From the NCBI RefSeq assembly GCF_015207755.1, contig NZ_JADEWH010000008.1, positions 62,001 to 126,000 of the forward strand: a stretch of 64,000 nucleotides of DNA, written 5' to 3'. The position numbers and the translations under genes are program-made. How positions within the stretch are numbered: the stretch's first letter is position 1; each line of letters starts with the position of its first letter. The notes below the pieces were generated by a model that worked only from the letters and a program-made list of their open reading frames with translations, was not told the DNA's origin and did no database searches. This document shows, piece by piece, positions 54,018 to 61,780 of the stretch. Source of the DNA: Nodularia sp. LEGE 06071. GTDB taxonomy: Bacteria; Cyanobacteriota; Cyanobacteriia; Cyanobacteriales; Nostocaceae.

Positions 54018-55294
54018 AAATCCTCGTCGTCTTCCTCAAGTCCTGGTCTGGATATTGCCACTGGTTTAGGGTTCCAAGGGGCAAAGAATGGTAACAGGAG
54101 TAGTCCTGGAATAGCGGCAACCATACTAATAATGAAAAATAATGGCCAACCTGTGCTTTTTGCTAAACTGCCAGCTGGCGCGACTAGAATATCACGACTT
54201 ACAGCCATAAAACTGGATAATAAAGCATATTGGGTGGCAGAAAAGCGCTGGTTACACATATTCATCAAAAAAGCCACAAAGGCTGCTGTTCCCAACCCAC
54301 CACAAAAGTTTTCGATATTGATTGTTAGTACTAGAGCTTGGTAGTTTTGACCTAAGTTGGCAAGAACATAATAAGCTAAATTACTGACGGCTTGCAAAGC
54401 ACCAAATAGCCAAAGTGAGCGATTTAGACCAATTTTACTCAAAATTACGCCCCCTGAGAGCGTGCCAACAATGGTAGCAATTAGCCCCATACCGCCTTGA
54501 ATTGCCCCGATATCGGTTTGGGTGAATCCAGTTTGCAACAAAAAGGGTGTAGACATATTGTTGACAAAGGAATCGCCCAGTTTATACAGGACGATAAACA
54601 GCAGGACTAAAATGCCTTGGACTACACCCTGGCGCTGAAAAAATTCCCCAAAGGGTAAAATTACTGCCGCCGCTAAAGATTCTGGTGGACTAGTTTCTTG
54701 GGGTTCTGGGGCAAATAAGGTGGCAATAATCCCAATCCCCATGCCCAAGGACATTAATAGATAAACTGATGACCAAGGTAAAATATCGGCGAGGATTAAT
54801 GCTAAAGATCCTGTGAATAAAAGTGCGATGCGATAACCTAAGACAAAAACAGCAGCACCGGCTCCCAATTCTAATTCTTCGAGAACGTCGGTGCGGTAGG
54901 CATCAGCAGCAATGTCTTGACTGGCACTTAAAAAGGCGATCGCCACAGCGTTAATCGCTAATAATTGTAGTGCTTGTTTGGGTTGTTGGAAAGCCATGAG
55001 GGCGATCGCCATCAATAACCCAATTTGCAGTGTAATTAACCAGCCTCGCCGCCGACCCAAAATTGGCACGGTAAACCTGTCTATTAAAGGCGACCAGATA
55101 AATTTTAACGAGTAGGGTAGACCCACAAGGCTTAATAAGCCAATGGCGGTTAAATCCACTCCTTCGACAGTCATCCAAGCTTGCAGAGTTCTACTGGTTA
55201 AGAACAATGGCAAACCGGAGGAAAAACCGATCAATGTCAAAGCCGCCATCTTACGGCTACCGAAAACTGTCAGTAGCGATCGCACTGGTTTCAT
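54002..55294 (-). CDS. AmpG-like MFS transporter
   Basis: 430 residues from the ATG at 55292-55294; an upstream in-frame ATG at 55363 would add 23 residues from DNA that looks non-coding. About 12 membrane helices. The motifs MAALTLIGFSSGLPLFL, PYSLKFIWSPLIDRF and LSASQDIAADAYRTDVL are hallmarks of the AmpG family, muropeptide permeases that import peptidoglycan fragments for recycling. Cyanobacterial relatives are common; whether they transport muropeptides is not settled. The end overlaps the next small membrane gene by 16 bp. It marks the border between housekeeping DNA and the Dnd region. Confidence 0.88.
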   Translation of the reverse strand: MKPVRSLLTVFGSRKMAALTLIGFSSGLPLFLTSRTLQAWMTVEGVDLTAIGLLSLVGLPYSLKFIWSPLIDRFTVPILGRRRGWLITLQIGLLMAIALMAFQQPKQALQLLAINAVAIAFLSASQDIAADAYRTDVLEELELGAGAAVFVLGYRIALLFTGSLALILADILPWSSVYLLMSLGMGIGIIATLFAPEPQETSPPESLAAAVILPFGEFFQRQGVVQGILVLLFIVLYKLGDSFVNNMSTPFLLQTGFTQTDIGAIQGGMGLIATIVGTLSGGVILSKIGLNRSLWLFGALQAVSNLAYYVLANLGQNYQALVLTINIENFCGGLGTAAFVAFLMNMCNQRFSATQYALLSSFMAVSRDILVAPAGSLAKSTGWPLFFIISMVAAIPGLLLLPFFAPWNPKPVAISRPGLEEDDEDLWGTK

Positions 55295-55434
55295 GTTGTG
55301 CAGGTTCCTCTCAATCTGTGAATAGCAGTCATCTTGCCATAGCTGCTGTGTTATTCTACGCAAACATAAAAATTTGCCCAGGTTTAACCTGCTGAGATAA
55401 TCATCAAGGTTGCCTTCATAGCATCAGTAATTCC

Positions 55435-56892
55435 TTAATTTTCCTTAATTTGCTCAACTTGATGACCTGTGATTTTTACCTTGTTTGCAGCCAGGCATTT
55501 TTCCCAACCGGCACGAGTCCCAATTTCACTTTTGGACTTGAGTAGTCCTAGTTGCTGTTCCTGTTGAGTCAGTTGAGCAAATTCCTCATAGCGGGGGTAG
55601 TTAGAAGTGACAAAATTTTCCTTGCGGTGCAGAATTGGCGGATTAGTTCTTTCTGCATAATCACGGTGAGTTATGTATAAACTTTTTAAGTCAATAGTGA
55701 TACTGGCTTTTAAGGCTGGATGGGGATCACTGTCAAAATCTGGGTAAAACAAATAGGATATTTGCGGTTTTTCAATGTTGTATTTAATTAATGTCGCTCC
55801 ATCTACGCGTCCAATAGTACGACTAGCACAGCTTTCATAAATTCGTAACAAGGGATCTAATGCTGCGAGTGCCGAAACATGAACATAAAGTGCGCCTCGT
55901 GTATGTTTACCAATTTTGCTTTTTTCACAAGCTGTTTGCACAACTTTGGGATCACCTAAGCTGAAGAGTTTTTGGTCAGCGACTTGACAGGCTTCTGCAT
56001 AGTTACCGAAAAAGGCTTTGATATCGTGACGCATTTCTGGCGCTAGTTTTTGCCATGACGGACGTTGCTCAAAGTGGCTAAGGGCAAGATATACTTGGAT
56101 ATCTAAAGAACGACGATAGGCGATCGCATCCCATTCGGCTTCATCAGTAGCTTGTAACACCACATTAAAAGCCCGGCGGAAGTTTCCAAATTCACTCAAT
56201 AATTCTGTTTGGTTCGCTAATTCGCCTTTAACGGGTAATCTGCCCCGTTTGGCAAAAAAGTCCATAAGTGGTTGCAGTTGTGCTTCGTAGTCCTCAAAGC
56301 GCTTGCTGGGGATACGAACTCTCGGTGTAGCAGTGCTAGAAAAGAAGCGGATAGCTTTAAAACTTTCTTTTGCAGCTTCATCACGAAAGACGAAATACAC
56401 ACCTAATGCTACAGGTACTGCATCGACATTGAGAATTTCGTCTATATACGTTTTTAGTTCTTGTTGTTCATAATATTTCTGAAACGTGTTGCGACGCGTG
56501 ACAATCCCATCGCTGTAAGCTAGTTGTGCTTTACTAGGAGCATTAATTAATACTTGTGCCGCCACAATTAACACCTGCTGAGTCAGTTCCCACGCATGGA
56601 TGAGACTTTGACGGCGTTCCTCTTGGTCTTCAATGACATTCAGGACATAGCCCAAATTGACCACATCGGCGGAGGTAATGGTGTCATGGGGAAAATAGTA
56701 CGGGTCCCAACCAGCACTGCTATAGCCTAAATTGCCGACTCGCTGCACATCACCACCGTAGCCACAGCCGTAATCAAAGAATGAGGTTTCCTGATTGAGG
56801 ATTGCCCATTCTATTGCTAAACGCACGGGGCGAGAGATATCATTACGAGCGATCGCAGCTCGATGACGCTCGATTTCTAAAGATTCGGGCAT
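55435..56892 (-). CDS. DNA phosphorothioation-associated putative methyltransferase
   Basis: 485 residues. Matches the family usually annotated as DNA phosphorothioation-associated putative methyltransferase. N-terminus LEIERHRAAIARNDISRPVR is typical. The SAM motif is FFDYGCGYGGDVQRVGNLGY (about residues 38-57), then AGWDPYYFPHDTITSADVV and LGYVLNVIEDQEERRQ. The remaining 350 residues are helical with LLRIYESCASRTIGRVDGA and ISYLFYPDFDSDPHP. Its target (DNA, or a Dnd component) is unknown. It lies downstream of dndE on the same strand, 126 bp away, with a repeat (attttggattttagattttgg) in the gap. No catalytic lesion seen. Confidence 0.88.
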   Translation of the reverse strand: MPESLEIERHRAAIARNDISRPVRLAIEWAILNQETSFFDYGCGYGGDVQRVGNLGYSSAGWDPYYFPHDTITSADVVNLGYVLNVIEDQEERRQSLIHAWELTQQVLIVAAQVLINAPSKAQLAYSDGIVTRRNTFQKYYEQQELKTYIDEILNVDAVPVALGVYFVFRDEAAKESFKAIRFFSSTATPRVRIPSKRFEDYEAQLQPLMDFFAKRGRLPVKGELANQTELLSEFGNFRRAFNVVLQATDEAEWDAIAYRRSLDIQVYLALSHFEQRPSWQKLAPEMRHDIKAFFGNYAEACQVADQKLFSLGDPKVVQTACEKSKIGKHTRGALYVHVSALAALDPLLRIYESCASRTIGRVDGATLIKYNIEKPQISYLFYPDFDSDPHPALKASITIDLKSLYITHRDYAERTNPPILHRKENFVTSNYPRYEEFAQLTQQEQQLGLLKSKSEIGTRAGWEKCLAANKVKITGHQVEQIKEN

Positions 56893-57018
56893 ATCAGTTA
56901 ACAGTCCATCGATTTTGGATTTTGGATTTTAGATTTTGGATTAATTTTAAATTCTGAATTAACAGGTTTTTAATTTTCAATCTAAAATTGGCACGATTAA
57001 CAGTTAACTAATATCCTT

Positions 57019-57405
57019 TCAATCTTTGAGCGCCAGTTGGATTAAATCTTCAATTTTCTTGATATTTGGATCACCGGCTAAGTAACCAATTCCCCGATGT
57101 AAGTGCAGGCGAAATTGGGTAACGAGGCTGTCTTTATCAATGGGGTAGCCGTCGTTGTGACAGCGTTGTTTCAAAGCGAGGAGGAGGATATCGGACATTT
57201 CGCCGCCAAATACCCGCCAAGTCATTTCCACGTTGCTATCTTGGGGAATTGGTACCGGTGAGGGTGCGGTTGCTTCGGCGAGGGAACGACAAAATGCCCA
57301 ACGACATAAAATGTTCCATTGGTCAATTTTTGTAGTCCGTCTGAGTTTAATCAGTTGGTCTTTAGCTGTTTGAGAGAGTTTAATTCTTTCGATGGGAGAT
57401 TCCAT
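57019..57405 (-). CDS. dndE: DNA sulfur modification protein DndE
   Basis: 128 residues from the ATG at 57403-57405. The longer frame to 57864 is antisense to the four-helix-bundle gene and is rejected. Motifs MESPIERIKLSQTAKDQLIK, LRRTTKIDQWNILCRWAFCR and VEMTWRVFGGEMSDILLLAL match DndE, a small helical protein that binds nicked DNA and acts with DndC and DndD in putting sulfur into the backbone. HLHRGIGYLAGDPNIKKIED ends it, typical. It is separated from dndD by the inverted-repeat-framed four-helix-bundle gene, which is unusual; in most dnd operons dndD and dndE touch. Confidence 0.93.
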   Translation of the reverse strand: MESPIERIKLSQTAKDQLIKLRRTTKIDQWNILCRWAFCRSLAEATAPSPVPIPQDSNVEMTWRVFGGEMSDILLLALKQRCHNDGYPIDKDSLVTQFRLHLHRGIGYLAGDPNIKKIEDLIQLALKD

Positions 57406-57408
57406 GAT

Positions 57409-57440
57409 AATTCGTAATTCGTAGTTCGTAATTCGTAGTT
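57409..57440. repeat. left inverted array of TAATTCG/TAGTTCG units
   Basis: Four to five heptamers (aattcgtaattcgtagttcg...) directly after the dndE start. It is inverted relative to 57867-57901 with about 27 of 28 matches, so the pair frames the four-helix-bundle gene. Confidence 0.9.
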
Positions 57441-57496
57441 GATTGGGAGTTCTTCCTTTTTTTTGGGAAAAATAGAATGAATATTCATTATAAATC

Positions 57497-57868
57497 GTGA
57501 GCATCACAAATATGGTGACTAATAGTAATATTACTGACCGGACAAAAAGTTTTGCAATCCGAATTGTTAAAGCTTGTTGTTTTTTAGATGAACGACCAGG
57601 AGTGTATCGAACTCTTTCTAGACAACTGCTTCGTTCTGGTACTTCCATTGGTGCAAACGTCAGAGAAGCCCAGTCCGCCCAATCTGACAAAGATTTTATC
57701 CACAAATTAGAAATTGCGTTGAAAGAAACAAGAGAAACCCAATACTGGTTAGAAATATTAATTGAATCAGAGCTAGTTGAGCCGAAAAAATTCCAATCAC
57801 TTCTACAAGAAGCAAATGAAATTGGTAAAATTTTAGTAGCCTCAACAAAAAAGCTCAAAGGCAAATAA
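57497..57868 (+). CDS. four-helix-bundle protein (23S rRNA IVP-like)
   Basis: 123 residues from GTG at 57497, or 118 from the ATG at 57512. Four helices with the family signature SFAIRIVKACCFLDERPG, RQLLRSGTSIGANVREAQSA (about residues 43-62), SDKDFIHKLEIALKETRETQ and YWLEILIESELVEPKKFQSL (about 82-101). These proteins (IVP, TIGR02436) were first seen in 23S rRNA intervening sequences but also stand alone in many genomes; their role is unknown, with some associated with mobile or diversity-generating elements. It lies on the opposite strand to the dnd genes and between inverted heptamer arrays, so it looks inserted. Confidence 0.93.
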   Translation: MSITNMVTNSNITDRTKSFAIRIVKACCFLDERPGVYRTLSRQLLRSGTSIGANVREAQSAQSDKDFIHKLEIALKETRETQYWLEILIESELVEPKKFQSLLQEANEIGKILVASTKKLKGK

Positions 57869-57901
57869 TTACGAATTACGAATTACGAACTACGAATTAC
57901 C
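57867..57901. repeat. right inverted array of ATTACGA/ACTACGA units
   Basis: aattacgaattacgaattacgaactacgaattac, beginning at the last bases of the four-helix-bundle stop codon and abutting the end of dndD. Complement of the left array. Confidence 0.9.
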
Positions 57902-59885
57902 AAAAATATTTATTTTCTATGATTGTAGTTTGGCGAGTTGAGGAGTCGTATTTGAGAAGATATTCACGAGCGATCGCTTCATTATTTCTCAGTGTTTCTA
58001 CTTCGTGTTTACCAATTTCAGTATCAGTAGATAATAAAATTACTTGATGGCTAGCAGATGGAAAATAGCGTTCTACGAGGTTTCCCCGGTGGGATGAGTC
58101 TAATCTCCCCAGAGGCGTGTCTATGGCTACAGGTAAGCGGTGTCCAGAGACTCGCGCTAATCCCCAGAGAAAGGCGATCGCTAAAAGTTGCTTTTCCCCG
58201 GCGGAAAGTCGATGTTTCGGTACTGGTTTACCATTAAAGTCATACAGGGAGAGGCTGAAGCTATCGGTATGAATAGCGACACGATGTACTAAATCTGATT
58301 TGTGTAGCAGATAGCGGAAGCATTCTGTAACTTCAACTTCTAGTTTATTCAGTTTGCGGAGAGTCAGTTTCTCCCGAAAAAGTTTGAGTGTATCTTGAAC
58401 TTTAGCTGTTGCCGTAATAATATGTTCGTTATATTTGCGATCAATATTGGTTTCTGTATATTTTTCTAAGGTTTTTTTAGTAGTCCGAATTTGAGTTTCT
58501 AATTCGTTTAAATCGCGCTTGGCTATTTCACAAGCTGCTTGCACTTCTGCCACTTCTTTCTGTGCTGCTTGCAATTCATCTACCAACCTTTGATAATCCT
58601 CTGGAGATGCGGCTGTTTGAATTTGTCTTTCTAGGGTAATAACTTCTTCTTCTTGACTTTGGTGTAGTTCTAGCTGCTTTTTAGTAGCGTTTTTGGTATA
58701 GGGTAAATAATGATGAATCATATTATCTAAATGATGCAGGGTTTCCGTATCAGATAATAGCCAAACTTCCCCTGTGGTATCTTGCTTAATTAGATTATTT
58801 TCTTCGTCAATAAAATCTTGAATTTTTTCTACTTGTTGATCAGCAATAGTTAATTGTTTAATTAATTCAATTAAGCGGTGATTTCGTTCTAATAATAAAT
58901 TATATGCGACCTTGGCTTGTTGAGTCCGAAATTCTTTTTGTCCTTGGATATAAGTTTCATTTAGCAAAGGTTCAATTAAAGCTAAGGGTAAAATGTCAGC
59001 AGCTAATCCGCGCATGGCTTGACGGGTATTTTCTGACTCCGTAATTAGTTGAGATTTTTGTTTTTCTAAATAAGTGCGATCGCCTGCAATTTTACCACCT
59101 TCAGAGATGAAATTATCCACAGCTTCTTGCTGCTTTTTTTCTGCTGCTACTAAATTCTGGTTCAGTTCCTTTAATTGAATTTCAACTTCCTGATATTCCT
59201 CTTGTTGTAGCTTTAGTTCTTGTTCAATTTCTTCTAAATTAGCCAAGTCTTGAGTATCAGCAATTTCCTTGCGCTTGCGGTTGACGATGATTTCTAAATC
59301 ACCCCCTAAACGTTCAGCTAGTTCTAAACCTAAAAGTCCGCGAATTGCATCAACTACAATCGATGGAGGTGTTTCTTGTTCTGCGAGTTCCTTAACTTGT
59401 TCACCATCAAATAGAAACAGATTAGAAATTCCTAAAGGTAAGAGATTTTCTATATACTCATCCCAAATATTAACTAAAGCTTCTAAAGGCCAAGTATCAT
59501 CCTCACCTAAAATTCCTAAGTGGTCTTTACCATCTTTAGGGTTTTTTGTCCAACGGCGGACAACTCTATATTTTACTGGTTGGTCATTTTCAATATGTTC
59601 AAAAACCAATTCAATGCGAGTATCTTCAGTGGGTGAACTGTGGCTATTAACGCATTGGTTGAGAAAATCGTTATAACTCAAGTTTCCACGAGTGGAACAT
59701 TGGGCGCGATGACCATATAATGCTAGGCGAATTGCATCCATCAGAGTAGTTTTACCGCCACCATTCATCCCACCTAATAGAATAATGGGATAAGAATTTT
59801 CTTCATCAATTTTTGGGTCAAGATTGATTACTTGACGACCACAGTAAGGTCCAAAGTTTTGTAATACGAGTTCGAGAAATATCAT
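57897..59885 (-). CDS. dndD: DNA sulfur modification ATPase DndD
   Basis: 662 residues, SMC/Rad50-like ATPase of the phosphorothioation complex. N-terminal LVLQNFGPYCGRQVINLDP and Walker A LGGMNGGGKTTLMDAIRLAL (about residues 37-56). Central coiled coil (about 215-295 and 405-480) between the two halves. C-terminal ABC-type signature HRLSAGEKQLLAIAFLWGL (about 557-575), Walker B LPVAIDTPLGRLDSSHRGNL and the His switch in ILLSTDTE. The protein provides energy or a DNA-structure role for sulfur insertion. No lesion is visible. The stop abuts the inverted heptamer array. Confidence 0.95.
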   Translation of the reverse strand: MIFLELVLQNFGPYCGRQVINLDPKIDEENSYPIILLGGMNGGGKTTLMDAIRLALYGHRAQCSTRGNLSYNDFLNQCVNSHSSPTEDTRIELVFEHIENDQPVKYRVVRRWTKNPKDGKDHLGILGEDDTWPLEALVNIWDEYIENLLPLGISNLFLFDGEQVKELAEQETPPSIVVDAIRGLLGLELAERLGGDLEIIVNRKRKEIADTQDLANLEEIEQELKLQQEEYQEVEIQLKELNQNLVAAEKKQQEAVDNFISEGGKIAGDRTYLEKQKSQLITESENTRQAMRGLAADILPLALIEPLLNETYIQGQKEFRTQQAKVAYNLLLERNHRLIELIKQLTIADQQVEKIQDFIDEENNLIKQDTTGEVWLLSDTETLHHLDNMIHHYLPYTKNATKKQLELHQSQEEEVITLERQIQTAASPEDYQRLVDELQAAQKEVAEVQAACEIAKRDLNELETQIRTTKKTLEKYTETNIDRKYNEHIITATAKVQDTLKLFREKLTLRKLNKLEVEVTECFRYLLHKSDLVHRVAIHTDSFSLSLYDFNGKPVPKHRLSAGEKQLLAIAFLWGLARVSGHRLPVAIDTPLGRLDSSHRGNLVERYFPSASHQVILLSTDTEIGKHEVETLRNNEAIAREYLLKYDSSTRQTTIIENKYFW

Positions 59886-59910
59886 TTATCTTAGTGCGGT
59901 TTTGTCAAGA

Positions 59911-59972
59911 ATATCGGGCGAATAAAATGTGGAATTATACAGAAGACCCAGCGAATGAATTCGCCCGGTATT
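59911..59972. repeat. small palindromic element between dndC and dndD
   Basis: atatcgggcgaataaaa at the left and gaatgaattcgcccggtatt at the right are complementary (GGGCGAAT/ATTCGCCC core). About 60 bp. It resembles the ends of the MITE-like elements at 4890 and 6092. It fills most of the 110-bp gap in an otherwise tight operon. Confidence 0.7.
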
Positions 59973-59995
59973 TTATAATCAATATTCATTTCTCC

Positions 59996-61597
59996 TTAAC
60001 TCTTTTTAAACTTCATACTTCCCCAACTTGGCGGTTGATCGATTGCGTCGTCACCTTCATCCACAGCGTCGCCCAAAGTCAACTGCTTGACCTTTTTCAC
60101 ATCCCCTTGGTCAATGGCTGTTTTTAAATCGCGTTTCAGATGAGCATTTTTAATCGCTTCTTCTGGCGAATGGGAACTGGTGACAAAACATTTCTCTAAA
60201 CTTTCATATATTCCCACCCGACGACCTTTTTTCCTGTACTGGCGTTCTGTGTCTAACAGCTTAGACATCAGTTCTAAGTGCATCGCATCATCGCCACAAA
60301 TTTCCTCTAGCACTTCCCATTCATCGCTACCCAGTAGACTATAGCCAGCACCAGGACGAGGGTCTTGGAAAACTTCACCAGTCACTTCTTGATAAATCCG
60401 GGGTAAACTATCATCAAATTCATGCTTTTCTTCTAGCCAAATGCGGCGAATTTCGCTAAGTTCTTCTGGACTTATTAGCCTAATGTCGCGCATATTTTCT
60501 GGTGCTGTACGCCGGATTTTAGTTTGTGCTTCTAGTAACTTTCTTAACAAATGTTCTCGCCAAGATTTAACGTAGGGTCCTGGTATTGGTTCAATAGAAA
60601 CTTCCCCTTCTAAGTTACGCTCAAATAGTTGAACTTCTCCCCAAATACGGCGAAAGTCTCGCTTACTTCGGTCTTGGTCAATATTTAATTCTTCTAAACG
60701 AATATCCATCAGAGGTTGCAACCATTCTTTCTCTTCGTCATTTTGGATCATGGCTTGCATAGACTTATCACTATTAACTAATGTGCAGACCCAGCATCCA
60801 AAACGAGAGCTACCACAACTAGGAGTAGAAGTATCAACGACTAAGGGACATTCGTTATCTGCTGTTGCACCTCGATACATAGCAAATAAGTCTTTGTTGC
60901 TGTATTCCCAAGGGTTTGACCATTGCATCAAATACAGCCAAACTTCATCAGTACGCCAATCTTCGATGGGAGTATAAAGCAGTGAGTTAACCAGACTAGG
61001 ATGAGGACTAAGACGCTCTCGGACTCTACCAATTTCACGCTTGGCCATAATAGCAGCACGATTAGTACTTTCGGTTTTCCGAGTTCCTAAGACTACAATT
61101 GTTTCACCGCTAGCCCGGACAACATCACGAATGAAATGGTTAGAAGGGTCAATTTTCAACCTTCCGGTACACCAACGGAATTTGTGACGTGGTGCTGGGT
61201 AGCCTTTACCCATCAAACCTACCCAGTAACTCTGTTTAGTCTCTGGTTTCAATAAATGCGGTTTTATGGGCATTTTTTGCTCTTGAGCCGCTACTTTCAT
61301 CTGTTCTAATGAATTACGTACCCAAGTAGCAACATAAGGATTCTCAACACCTGTATCAGTTGTAATTACATGAATTGGTTTAATCCGTTTTTCTGCTGGA
61401 AGTTCCTGTATTGCATTCCAGATAAGCTGTAAGGTCGCTGTGCTGTCCTTACCACCTGAATAACCAATAACCCAAGGTATCTCGTCTAAACAATATAATT
61501 CTTGTATTTCAGTGGTGAGAACTTGGATATAGTCCACTAACTCTGCTACAGTACGTGTTTGCGGAACTTTATTTTCTGGTTGTTGTGCTGTAGTCAT
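59996..61597 (-). CDS. dndC: DNA phosphorothioation sulfurtransferase DndC
   Basis: 533 residues, PAPS-reductase/PP-loop family. The ATP-pyrophosphatase motif WVIGYSGGKDSTATLQLIW is at about residues 42-60, with IHVITTDTGVENPYVATWV after it. The iron-sulfur cysteines are in CPLVVDTSTPSCGSSRFGCW and VCTLVNS (about 234-257). KFRWCTGRLKIDPSNHFIRD and VVLGTRKTES are also typical. DndC activates the DNA backbone with ATP and accepts sulfur, usually from the cysteine desulfurase DndA or IscS. It is the first minus-strand dnd gene and is divergent from dndB by 183 bp. dndA is absent from the window, so a housekeeping IscS may serve. Confidence 0.95.
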   Translation of the reverse strand: MTTAQQPENKVPQTRTVAELVDYIQVLTTEIQELYCLDEIPWVIGYSGGKDSTATLQLIWNAIQELPAEKRIKPIHVITTDTGVENPYVATWVRNSLEQMKVAAQEQKMPIKPHLLKPETKQSYWVGLMGKGYPAPRHKFRWCTGRLKIDPSNHFIRDVVRASGETIVVLGTRKTESTNRAAIMAKREIGRVRERLSPHPSLVNSLLYTPIEDWRTDEVWLYLMQWSNPWEYSNKDLFAMYRGATADNECPLVVDTSTPSCGSSRFGCWVCTLVNSDKSMQAMIQNDEEKEWLQPLMDIRLEELNIDQDRSKRDFRRIWGEVQLFERNLEGEVSIEPIPGPYVKSWREHLLRKLLEAQTKIRRTAPENMRDIRLISPEELSEIRRIWLEEKHEFDDSLPRIYQEVTGEVFQDPRPGAGYSLLGSDEWEVLEEICGDDAMHLELMSKLLDTERQYRKKGRRVGIYESLEKCFVTSSHSPEEAIKNAHLKRDLKTAIDQGDVKKVKQLTLGDAVDEGDDAIDQPPSWGSMKFKKS

Positions 61598-61780
61598 AAT
61601 CTCTCTATATTTTTAAATATGGGTGTGACTTGGTTTTTAGTATCCCAGTGAATGGAATTAGCTGGTATACAGGCAAAATTTACCTATGTGGGTGCAAAAT
61701 TTTTTTAAAAACCTTACTACTCTTACTCAATTTTTAGACAATTTGACTATCCTAACACTATTTAGTTTTTAAAAATTAAT
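61598..61780. promoter_or_regulatory. divergent dndC/dndB intergenic region
   Basis: 183 bp, AT-rich, between the starts of dndC and dndB. Both promoters must lie here. Candidate sites (for example tagaca at about 61735) are weak. In other systems DndB is a repressor that acts on such regions; operator half-sites are not obvious to me. Confidence 0.4.

Noticed and set aside
57406-57864. Long dndE reading frame starting at 57864
   Set aside because: The added 153 residues are antisense to the four-helix-bundle gene; the 128-residue version from 57405 has the normal DndE N-terminus.
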